Part shown: positions 1 to 5,077 of the stretch, in pieces
How positions within the stretch are numbered: the stretch's first letter is position 1
Layout: the number at the start of each line of letters is the position of its first letter
NCBI GenBank assembly: GCA_026392265.1
Contig: JAPLCL010000040.1
Span: forward strand, 1-5,077
Length of the DNA stretch: 5,077 bases
Origin: Actinomycetota bacterium
Lineage (GTDB): Bacteria; Actinomycetota; Thermoleophilia; UBA2241
Direction of reading: 5' to 3'
The notes under the pieces: generated by a model
The model's input: only the letters and a program-made list of their open reading frames with translations
What the model was told of the DNA's origin: nothing
The model's database searches: none
Program-made: the position numbers and the translations under genes

Positions 1-1
1 C

Positions 2-103
2 TGGGTGGACAACGAGTGGGAGAAGCTCCTGCGCAAGTGCAACGAACCCAGCGAGGCCGAGTGGCAGGAGTACCTGCAGTCCAACGGGTGCCTGCTGCGG
101 TAG
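2..103 (+). CDS. 3' end of an unidentified protein-coding gene (partial)
   Basis: The window opens inside a plus-strand reading frame that gives 33 residues, beginning WVDNEWEKLL and ending SNGCLLR, before a TAG stop at 101-103. All but one of the 33 codons end in G or C, the same codon bias as the complete genes here, and this supports real coding in this frame over the other two. The visible tail is hydrophilic and probably helical, rich in Glu, Trp and Asn, with two cysteines (13th and 30th visible residues) and no membrane segment. I do not recognise the family, and the tail is too short to assign a function. The gene converges on the DUF218 gene, and a strong hairpin begins 31 bp after its stop. 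Confidence 0.75.
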   Translation, partial: WVDNEWEKLLRKCNEPSEAEWQEYLQSNGCLLR

Positions 104-134
104 GGTAGACTGCGCAGCGGCTACCAGCCATACC

Positions 135-179
135 ACGGCGAAGGGCCGGGGCGCCACAGGCGCCCCGGCCCTTCGCCGT
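135..179. terminator. Bidirectional hairpin terminator between convergent genes
   Basis: Positions 135-155 and 159-179 are perfect reverse complements, giving a 21-bp stem with no mismatch around a 3-nt loop (ACA); the core arm reads GGCGAAGGGCCGGGGCGCC. The stem starts 31 nt past the plus-strand stop at 103 and ends 38 nt past the minus-strand stop at 218, so it sits nearly midway between two converging genes. Neither side carries a run of T in its transcript, so it is not a canonical intrinsic terminator. U-tract-less hairpins of this kind have been proposed as terminators in high-GC bacteria. It could also be a 3'-end stabilising structure for both mRNAs. Confidence 0.8.
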
Positions 180-217
180 CACGGGCTGGGGCGCACGGCG
201 GCGGCCGCGCGGTTCGC

Positions 218-1258
218 CTACCCGAGGATGGCGCGCAGGTAGTACACCCAGAAGGCCGGGATCTCGCGGGCCACGAGATACGGCGTCTCCTTGATGGGCG
301 TGGACGTCCGCGCCGGCACCGTGAGCACGTTCCAGCCGGCGCGCGCGTAGGCCAGCTTGATGCGCGGCAGATGGTAGAACTGGCTCACGGCCAGCACCCG
401 CGCGCGCGGCGCGACGGCAAAGAAGGGGATGGAGTCGCGCACCGTCGCTCCGGTGTTCACGCCGTTCGAGTCCACGATGACGTCCTCTTTGCGGATCCCC
501 GCCTTCACCGCCATGTCGCGCATCACGAGCGCCTCGTTGTAGCCGCTGTCCCCGACGCCTCCCGAGACAAGGACCTTTTTGACGAGGTGGTCCTTGTAGA
601 GGCCGATGGCCGTGTCCATACGGTCGCGCAGCGACGTGGACGGCGCGCCGTTGCCGTGCACCTGGGCGCCGAAGACGACGACCACATCGGCGGCGCGCCG
701 GTAGTCGGTGGTGCCGAAGAAGAGTACCTGGGCGAGCGGGAACAGCACGACGCAGACGGCGGCAGTGACGACGAGGACAGCCGTCGCCGCCCAGCGCCGG
801 CGCCGCGGCGCCGGCGCCCGCGCGGCGGCCCACGTCACGAAGACGAGCAGCAGGGCGACGATCAGCGACAGCGGCAGCGGCACCCCGGGGGCGATATCGC
901 CGGCCCGCCACACGAGGAAGAAATCGACCGCGTTGTAGGCAGCCACGGCGGCGAAGAAGGCCAACAGGACGAGAGTCGGCCAGCGCCGCCAGACGCGCAT
1001 GCGCGGCGCCACCGCGTAGGCGACGAAGGCGACGCCGACGGCCGCCAGGAGCGCGGCGCTCACGAGCCTGGGCACGAAGGGCACGGCGACCCACCAGATG
1101 GTGGCGTCGAGGGCTTCGGAGCGCGCCGCCCCGACGACGCTGAGCAAAGTGAAGCCGCCGATGAACAGGCTCACGCCGCGGGCGACGGCGGCGGGCAGCC
1201 AGTGGCGGGTCCTGGGCGCGGGCGTACGTTCGAGAGGCGCGACTGGGGGGGCGTTCAT
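218..1258 (-). CDS. DUF218 (SanA/YdcF/ElyC-like) membrane protein
   Basis: This encodes 346 residues. The N-terminal half is membrane-embedded, with about five hydrophobic helices near residues 28-45, 55-83, 94-115, 128-147 and 157-181. The C-terminal half (about 188-340) is a DUF218 domain. Its recognisable landmarks are DVVVVFGAQV (191-200), RDRMDTA (211-217), VSGG (231-234), NEA (241-243), VNTGATVRDS (267-276), SQFYHLPR (292-299) and a final REIPA (331-335). Members such as E. coli SanA and ElyC are linked to envelope integrity and peptidoglycan or polysaccharide precursor handling, but the biochemical activity is mostly undefined. The ATG at 1258 is chosen because upstream residues in frame are Arg/Ser-rich, unlike the family, and would overlap the preceding gene. 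There is no Shine-Dalgarno; an extended -10 box lies 7 nt upstream, suggesting a leaderless mRNA. The gene is 43 bp downstream of the NmrA-like gene on the same strand. The family call is firm, the cellular role is not. Confidence 0.9.
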   Translation of the reverse strand: MNAPPVAPLERTPAPRTRHWLPAAVARGVSLFIGGFTLLSVVGAARSEALDATIWWVAVPFVPRLVSAALLAAVGVAFVAYAVAPRMRVWRRWPTLVLLAFFAAVAAYNAVDFFLVWRAGDIAPGVPLPLSLIVALLLVFVTWAAARAPAPRRRRWAATAVLVVTAAVCVVLFPLAQVLFFGTTDYRRAADVVVVFGAQVHGNGAPSTSLRDRMDTAIGLYKDHLVKKVLVSGGVGDSGYNEALVMRDMAVKAGIRKEDVIVDSNGVNTGATVRDSIPFFAVAPRARVLAVSQFYHLPRIKLAYARAGWNVLTVPARTSTPIKETPYLVAREIPAFWVYYLRAILG

Positions 1259-1265
1259 GCGCCAG

Positions 1266-1274
1266 ACTGTACCA
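1266..1274 (-). promoter_or_regulatory. Extended -10 promoter for a leaderless DUF218 transcript
   Basis: Read on the minus strand this is TGGTACAGT, an extended -10 (TGn followed by TACAGT, which fits TAnnnT). Seven nucleotides separate it from the ATG at 1258, so transcription would begin at or next to the A of the start codon. No GGAGG-like sequence precedes that ATG, and no convincing -35 hexamer is visible, which an extended -10 can tolerate. This arrangement is a known hallmark of leaderless genes in Actinomycetota. The element lies in the 43-bp gap after the NmrA-like gene, so it would be a second promoter within a possible operon. Confidence 0.5.
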
Positions 1275-1301
1275 CGGGCCGCCCGCCCCCCACCCGCGAC
1301 G

Positions 1302-2252
1302 TCACTCCTTCTGCGCCTCGCCGCCGTGGTGCCGCGCGTACTTCTGATGGATGAAGAAGCCGGCGATGCGGTCGCCGAAGCCCGGCTTGGCCTCGAACGA
1401 GTCGATGTGGTCACCGATCCAGTCGTCGAGCGCCGTGGGCGGTCCGCCGGTGAGCTTCGCGAACGTGTCGGTGACGAGGTCGGCTCTGCCGCCGCGCCAG
1501 GCGCGGAGGTGGCAGAGGACGTTGATCTCGAGCTCCTCGGCGGTCATGTCGCCGTGCTCGAGCATCATCGCGGCAAACTCATCCTCCGGCATGTCGTAGT
1601 AGCGGATCTTGCGCCCCAGCACCTGCGAGAACACGTCGCAGACGTCGTACAGGCTGAGCGCCGCGGGCCCGGTGAGCTCGTAGTTCTGCCCCTCGTGGCC
1701 GTCGCCGAGGACGACCGCTCGCGTCGCGAGGGCCACGTCCTCGGCGGCGATGAGGCCCACTTTGCCCTCGCCGGACATGCCCATGATGCAGTCGAACTTG
1801 AGCAGTTCGGCGTAGGAGAGCAGCGAGGTCTCCATGACCGAGCTCGGCGAGATCAGCGTCCACGGCAGCCCCGAAGCCTTGAGATAGTCGAGCGACGCGC
1901 CATGCTCCGCCTTGAGCTCGTCGCCCTCGTGCTTCACGGCCCCGAAGAGCTTGAGGATGTGGGCGCTGCCGGCGGCCTGGGCGGCCTTCATCACGGCGAT
2001 CTCGCGCACCGCGATGTGGGCGTCCATGGGCGCCGTCAGAAACACATGCGTGACGCCCGCGACCGCCGGCGCCAGCGTCTCGGGCGCGTCCATGTCGGCG
2101 ACTACGACCTCGAGATTCGGCGCCTGCAGCTTGAACTTATCGCGGTCGCGCACCATGGCGCGGACCTTGATGCGCTCGTCGCCGAGCAGCGTGGTGATCA
2201 GTCCGTGACCGAACATGCCGTTGCCGGCCGTGACGAGGACCTCGCGTTCCAT
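1302..2252 (-). CDS. NmrA-like NAD(P)-binding protein (atypical SDR)
   Basis: This encodes 316 residues with an N-terminal Rossmann fold. The dinucleotide-binding glycine motif is VTAGNGMFGHG (7-17, G10-x-G12-x-x-G15). Arg35 and Arg37 after strand 2 (AMVRDRDKF) suggest preference for NADP(H), and Asp53 (VVADMDAPETL) fits the adenine-contacting position. A central segment LKASGLPWTLISPSSVME (124-141) and then IAAEDVALA (168-176) and YELTGPAALSLYDV (191-204) are typical of NmrA-like / NAD(P)H:quinone-reductase-like atypical SDRs. No YxxxK catalytic pair is evident, so it could be a redox-sensing binder or a reductase of quinones, azo compounds or similar substrates; which one cannot be told. 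The Arg often found in the family's ILRP segment is Ser here (ISPSS). The region after about 222 is a charged helical C-terminal extension. The start is set by a strong upstream GGGAGG. The product is soluble, with no signal peptide. It diverges from the exporter pair and precedes the DUF218 gene. Confidence 0.88.
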   Translation of the reverse strand: MEREVLVTAGNGMFGHGLITTLLGDERIKVRAMVRDRDKFKLQAPNLEVVVADMDAPETLAPAVAGVTHVFLTAPMDAHIAVREIAVMKAAQAAGSAHILKLFGAVKHEGDELKAEHGASLDYLKASGLPWTLISPSSVMETSLLSYAELLKFDCIMGMSGEGKVGLIAAEDVALATRAVVLGDGHEGQNYELTGPAALSLYDVCDVFSQVLGRKIRYYDMPEDEFAAMMLEHGDMTAEELEINVLCHLRAWRGGRADLVTDTFAKLTGGPPTALDDWIGDHIDSFEAKPGFGDRIAGFFIHQKYARHHGGEAQKE

Positions 2253-2258
2253 GAGCTC

Positions 2259-2264
2259 CCTCCC
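2259..2264 (-). promoter_or_regulatory. Ribosome binding site of the NmrA-like gene
   Basis: On the minus strand the sequence reads AGGGAGGGAGCTC and then ATG; GGGAGG ends 6 nt before the ATG at 2252. This spacing is near ideal. It fixes the start at 2252 rather than the longer in-frame extension up to 2501, whose extra residues are Arg-rich and would run into the divergent gene. Confidence 0.75.
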
Positions 2265-2409
2265 TGTGCGGCCCCGCCGACGGCGCGACCATGGTGCTCC
2301 GACAGGCGCCGCCCCACCTCGGGCGCACCGCTGCAGACTACCTTCCCAGAGTGCGCCGCGGCGAAGCACGCGCAGGCACCGCGAGGCTCTTCGAGCCGGG
2401 CGGCGAATC

Positions 2410-2416
2410 AGGAGGG
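2410..2416 (+). promoter_or_regulatory. Ribosome binding site with short spacing, YciC-like gene
   Basis: AGGAGGG is a near-perfect anti-16S match, but only 2 to 3 nt separate it from the ATG at 2419, shorter than the usual 5 to 8. No other ATG or GTG in this frame lies close downstream, so the start at 2419 is kept. The tight spacing may lower initiation efficiency. Confidence 0.65.
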
Positions 2417-2418
2417 AC

Positions 2419-3285
2419 ATGGCAGCCTCGACAACAGAATCCGGGCGGCGCGCGCCGGCGCGCGCCACGATCCGCAGCGTCGTCGTCGCCGGCCTCGGCA
2501 CCTACCGCCGCCGCTTCGGGCGGATCGTGCTCGCGGCGCTCGTCGTGTTCGCCCCCATCGACCTCGTGGTCACCCTGGCGACCGAGGCCGCGAAGCACGT
2601 CGCCGAGAAGGCGGACGTGCTGAGCGTCGTGGTATCGCTCTCGAGCTCGGCGGTCGGCGTGGCGGGGACGACGCTCAGCCTGGTCCTCTTCGCCGGCGTC
2701 ATCGACCGCATCGTCGCCGTGGATCAGCGGGGCGCGAACGATCTCCCGCTGCGGGACATCCTGCGCGGGCTCCCGACCACGCGGCTCGTACTCGCGGGCA
2801 CGCTGGCCACGGCGCTGATCCTCGCCGGGCTGCTCCTCTTTCTCGTGCCTGGCTTCATCCTCATGGTCCTGTTCTCTGTCGTCGGCCCACTCGTCGTGAT
2901 CGAGCGCCTGGGCGTGTGGGCCAGCCTGCGACGCTCCGCGCAGCTCGTCTGGCCGCACTTCCTCCTGGCGTTCATCGTCGTACTCATCCCGACCGTGCTC
3001 GAGGAGGAGCTCACATCTTCGCTGGAGACGTTTCGCTGGTACGACAGCCCATTCGTGCATCTGCCGATCGATGTGGCCTCGACGATCTTCATCGGCGGCC
3101 TGATCGGCGTCGTCGAGGTGACGCTGGCGCACGCCCTGATCGCCGACGCGAAACGCCGGCGCGGCGACGGCGACAGGCTTCAGAAAACGGGCGCTTCGTC
3201 CGATGAAAGAGGTCGCAGGACAGGATCCGCGGCCGAGAGTGGGGCGCCGGCCGCGCAGTTTACCGCACCGAGGGAGGAACCATGA
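2419..3285 (+). CDS. Multi-pass membrane protein, YciC / GPDPase-membrane-domain-like
   Basis: This encodes 288 residues with a basic N-terminus and about six hydrophobic segments (near 36-55, 68-95, 125-144, 146-162, 179-195 and 218-242). A hydrophilic, probably disordered tail follows from about 244 to the end. The most telling stretch is 143-176: VPGFILMV, then VGPLVVIERLGVWASLRRS. This P-x8-10-P...E-x-x-G...S-x-R-R-S pattern recurs in YciC (UPF0259) proteins and in the membrane domain attached to some glycerophosphodiester phosphodiesterases. There is no catalytic domain, so the role is unknown; envelope or membrane-associated function is the most that can be said. The stop codon overlaps the start of the exporter gene by ATGA, so the two proteins are probably made together, and it may assist the pump. 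The family assignment rests on pattern recognition and is moderate; the gene itself is secure. Confidence 0.8.
   Translation: MAASTTESGRRAPARATIRSVVVAGLGTYRRRFGRIVLAALVVFAPIDLVVTLATEAAKHVAEKADVLSVVVSLSSSAVGVAGTTLSLVLFAGVIDRIVAVDQRGANDLPLRDILRGLPTTRLVLAGTLATALILAGLLLFLVPGFILMVLFSVVGPLVVIERLGVWASLRRSAQLVWPHFLLAFIVVLIPTVLEEELTSSLETFRWYDSPFVHLPIDVASTIFIGGLIGVVEVTLAHALIADAKRRRGDGDRLQKTGASSDERGRRTGSAAESGAPAAQFTAPREEP
3271..3285 (+). promoter_or_regulatory. Exporter ribosome binding site and ATGA stop-start overlap
   Basis: AGGGAGGA (3271-3278) lies inside the last codons of the upstream membrane-protein gene, with GGAGG ending 4 nt before the ATG at 3282. The upstream TGA stop at 3283-3285 overlaps this ATG as ATGA. 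This is the classic arrangement for translational coupling, in which a terminating ribosome re-initiates on the next gene. Confidence 0.85.
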
Positions 3286-4988
3286 CCGACGCTGCCGCCA
3301 CGTTGCCCGCCGGGCAGAACACCGCGGCCGCCGGTGCGCCGGCACTCCCCTTCAAGCTCATCCTCATCGCGCTCTGCATGGCGCAGTTCATCAACGCCTA
3401 CGACACCACGGCGATGAACGTCGCCGTCACGTCGGTCGTCAAGAGCCTCGGTACCACCGTCTCGGGGGTGCAGTCGGCGCTCGTGCTCTACTCCCTTGTG
3501 ATGGCGTCGTTCATGCTGATCGGCGGCAAGCTCGGCGACGTGTGGGGGCGCCGCGCGACCTTCACCATCGGCATCTCCATGTACGGCGTCGGCGCCCTGA
3601 TCACGGCGTTCAGCCTCGGCCTGCCGATGATGATCGTCGGCTGGTCGCTGTTCGAGGGCCTGGGCTCCGCGCTCATGATCCCGGCCATTTTCGCCATCGT
3701 CGGTACCATCTTCCCCGCCGGCAAGCCGCGCGTCTCGGCGTTCGCGGCGGTGGGCGCCATGGCCGCCATGGGCGCCGCCCTGGGGCCGCTCATCTGCGGC
3801 TTTCTCACCACCTACCTCACGTGGCGCGTCTCGTTTCTGCTGGAGGTGTGCGTGGTGCTCGCCACGCTCGCCCTCACGACGCGCATCAAGGTGCCAAAGA
3901 CGACGCGTCCTGCGGCGAAGCTCGACTACCTCGGCGCCTTTCTCTCAGCGCTCGGCCTGGCGCTCGTGGTGCTGGGCGTGCTGCAGGCCGGCAAGTTCGG
4001 CTGGACGGTGGCCCGCGTGCCCATGATGGCCTGGGGCCGCACGCTGGTCCCCGAGGGCGGTATCTCACCGGTGATCCCGTTCGTCATCGCCGGCGTGGTC
4101 GTGCTGCTGCTCTTCGCAGTCTGGGAGCGACACATGCTCAAGGCAGGCAAGGACGCCCTGCTCAACATCGGCATGCTCAGGAAGCGCGCCGTGCTGTTCG
4201 GCCTGCTGGCCATCATCGCCTTCATGTTCATGCAGGCCGGCTTCCTCTTCGTGACCCCGGTCTTCATGCAGATGGCCCTCGGCTACACCGCCTTCCACAG
4301 CGGCCTGCTGATCCTGCCGATGACCATCATGATCATCCTCGTGGCCACGCGCGTGAGCAAGCTGACGCAGATCATCGCCCCTAAGCTCATCGTCCAGATC
4401 GGTATGCTTGTGCTCGTCGGAGGCGTCCTGCTCATCGCCCTGGAGCTCAAGGCGACCGCCCAGCAGTGGGAGTTCCTGCCCGGCATGATCGTCGCCGGCA
4501 TCGGCATCGGCCTCATCAACGCGCCCCTGATGAACATCACGCAGGGCGCGGTACCGGCGAAGGAGCAGAGCGAGATCTCCGGCCTCTCGCGCGCCATGAG
4601 CAACCTCGGCGGGGCCTTCGGCACGGCGGTGGCCGGCGCCGTGCTCATGAGCACCCTCATCGCGACCTTCTCGGGCGCCGTCGAGCAGTTCAGCGGCATC
4701 CCGGCCAACGAGAAGGCGCGCGTCGTCCACGACCTGCGCTACGACGCGCAGACCGTGAGCAATGATCAGATCACGGTCTATCTGAAGAGCAAGAACGAAC
4801 CGGCGGCACTCGCGCAGAAGTTCGTGGAGTTCAACCAGGACGCGCGCAACAAGGGCCTGCAGAACGCGATGTTCGCGATCGGTGTCCTGGGCCTCTTCGG
4901 CTTTGTGATGAGCTGCTTCCTGCCGGGCGGCAAGGCGAAGAAGCCGGCGGCGGAGCCGGCGGCGAACGCGCCGCCGGCCGCCGCGTAG
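3282..4988 (+). CDS. MFS exporter, DHA2 family (EmrB/QacA-type, 14 TM helices)
   Basis: This encodes 568 residues and is predicted to be a proton-driven multidrug or metabolite exporter of the inner membrane. About 14 hydrophobic helices can be traced, the first near 25-45 and the last near 527-547. Helix 1 carries the D1-like motif with Asp41 and Asn46 (YDTTAMNVAV). Motif A is GGKLGDVWGRR (81-91) between helices 2 and 3. Motif C in helix 5 is GAALGPLICG (164-173), followed by WRVSF (181-185). Motif B is altered: WSLFEGLGSA (121-130) has Ser122 where DHA2 pumps usually have Arg, and Glu125 where Gln is usual. There is a large hydrophilic loop between helices 13 and 14 (about 462-525), as in QacA-like pumps, a Gly/Pro insertion near 240-264 before helix 8, and an Ala/Pro-rich cytoplasmic tail (550-568). 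The length is somewhat above the usual 480-530. The substrate cannot be predicted. It is coupled to the upstream membrane-protein gene by ATGA. Confidence 0.93.
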   Translation: MTDAAATLPAGQNTAAAGAPALPFKLILIALCMAQFINAYDTTAMNVAVTSVVKSLGTTVSGVQSALVLYSLVMASFMLIGGKLGDVWGRRATFTIGISMYGVGALITAFSLGLPMMIVGWSLFEGLGSALMIPAIFAIVGTIFPAGKPRVSAFAAVGAMAAMGAALGPLICGFLTTYLTWRVSFLLEVCVVLATLALTTRIKVPKTTRPAAKLDYLGAFLSALGLALVVLGVLQAGKFGWTVARVPMMAWGRTLVPEGGISPVIPFVIAGVVVLLLFAVWERHMLKAGKDALLNIGMLRKRAVLFGLLAIIAFMFMQAGFLFVTPVFMQMALGYTAFHSGLLILPMTIMIILVATRVSKLTQIIAPKLIVQIGMLVLVGGVLLIALELKATAQQWEFLPGMIVAGIGIGLINAPLMNITQGAVPAKEQSEISGLSRAMSNLGGAFGTAVAGAVLMSTLIATFSGAVEQFSGIPANEKARVVHDLRYDAQTVSNDQITVYLKSKNEPAALAQKFVEFNQDARNKGLQNAMFAIGVLGLFGFVMSCFLPGGKAKKPAAEPAANAPPAAA

Positions 4989-5019
4989 GCGCCGGCGCCG
5001 CTCCCGCGCCGCACAGGGC

Positions 5020-5077
5020 TCAGGCCGCGCGCGTCTCGCCGCCGGGCGGCGCGGCGGGTTCCGCGGGCTCCGCCCGC
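5020..5077 (-). CDS. Possible 3' end of a convergent gene (partial)
   Basis: Read on the minus strand from the window edge, 18 sense codons end in TGA (complement of 5020-5022), giving a tail starting RAEPAEPAAPPGG and ending ETRAA. Nearly all codons end in G or C and an Ala/Pro/Glu-rich tail is plausible for a C-terminus in this genome. However, in so GC-rich a stretch any frame looks open, so support is weak. If real, it converges on the exporter gene with a 31-bp gap. Function unknown. Confidence 0.3.
   Translation of the reverse strand, partial: RAEPAEPAAPPGGETRAA

Larger units (their letters stand above)
2253..2418. promoter_or_regulatory. Divergent intergenic region with candidate overlapping -10 boxes
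   Basis: These 166 bp separate two divergently transcribed genes and must hold both sets of start signals. The least GC-rich patch is around 2335-2344 (AGACTACCTT). It contains TACCTT on the plus strand (2339-2344) and TAGTCT on the minus strand (2335-2340), both matching TAnnnT and sharing the central TA. No good -35 hexamer stands at 17 nt from either, so these are weak candidates only. A short hairpin, GGCTC-TTC-GAGCC at 2385-2397, lies just upstream of the rightward ribosome binding site and could be an operator half or chance. No clear regulator site is visible. Confidence 0.25.

Noticed and set aside
371..1354. A 327-codon plus-strand frame opposite the DUF218 gene
   Set aside because: It is an antisense shadow with a highly charged Asp/Arg/His-rich product; the minus strand carries the conserved DUF218 motifs.
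1259..1414. N-terminal extension of the DUF218 protein by 52 residues
   Set aside because: The extra residues are low-complexity Ser/Arg/Ala, overlap the 3' end of the NmrA-like gene, and have no ribosome binding site.
2385..2397. GGCTC-TTC-GAGCC hairpin as a terminator or operator
   Set aside because: Only 5 bp long, no T-tract and no second copy; not enough to call a regulatory site on its own.
2253..2501. N-terminal extension of the NmrA-like protein by 83 residues
   Set aside because: The Rossmann strand begins right after the ATG at 2252, which has a good Shine-Dalgarno; the extension is Arg-rich and would overlap the divergent gene.
1098..3206. A 702-codon open frame on the plus strand
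   Set aside because: It runs antisense to the NmrA-like gene and then in another frame of the YciC-like gene. Its product is an Arg/His/Asp/Ala-rich mixture with no recognisable domain, as expected from shadow frames in GC-rich DNA.
3203..4384. A 393-codon plus-strand frame overlapping the exporter
   Set aside because: It is the shifted frame of the exporter gene, giving an Arg/His-rich product without domain features, while the exporter frame shows clear MFS motifs.
4988..4999. GGCGCCGGCGCC palindrome right after the exporter stop as a terminator
   Set aside because: The arms abut with no loop and would fold into at most a very short stem; such GGCGCC-type palindromes are common in this base composition.

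Overview
This is a GC-rich bacterial window, about two thirds G+C or more by eye. Its genes have G or C at nearly every third codon position. One start looks leaderless, with an extended -10 box 7 nt from the ATG and no Shine-Dalgarno; the others carry strong purine-rich ribosome binding sites. This fits a high-GC lineage such as Actinomycetota (or perhaps Chloroflexota), but nothing in the sequence fixes the taxon. I see no rRNA, tRNA, CRISPR array, insertion sequence, integrase or phage gene.

Layout from left to right. (1) The last 33 codons of an unidentified plus-strand gene end at 103. (2) A 21-bp perfect hairpin at 135-179 lies almost midway between this gene and the next one, which converges on it; it is probably a shared bidirectional terminator. 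(3) A minus-strand gene at 218-1258 encodes a five-helix membrane protein with a C-terminal DUF218 (SanA/YdcF/ElyC-type) domain. (4) A minus-strand gene at 1302-2252 encodes an NmrA-like atypical short-chain dehydrogenase. It lies 43 bp upstream of the DUF218 gene in the direction of transcription. (5) A 166-bp divergent intergenic region (2253-2418) holds the start signals of the NmrA-like gene and of the rightward pair. (6) A plus-strand gene at 2419-3285 encodes a hydrophobic, probably six-helix protein that resembles YciC / GPDPase-membrane-domain proteins. It overlaps the next gene by ATGA. (7) A plus-strand gene at 3282-4988 encodes a 14-helix DHA2-family (EmrB/QacA-type) major facilitator exporter. 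(8) The last 58 bp may hold the 3' end of another converging minus-strand gene.

The likely transcription units are a leftward NmrA-like + DUF218 pair, with an additional internal leaderless promoter for DUF218, and a rightward, translationally coupled membrane protein + DHA2 exporter pair. An NAD(P)-binding redox-type protein facing an efflux pump suggests a stress or xenobiotic response locus, but this is inference. No TetR, MarR or other transcriptional regulator is encoded here.

The families are known ones and I see no convincing new system. The best leads are the coupled membrane protein of unknown function, the altered motif B in the exporter, the leaderless start and the long perfect terminator hairpin.
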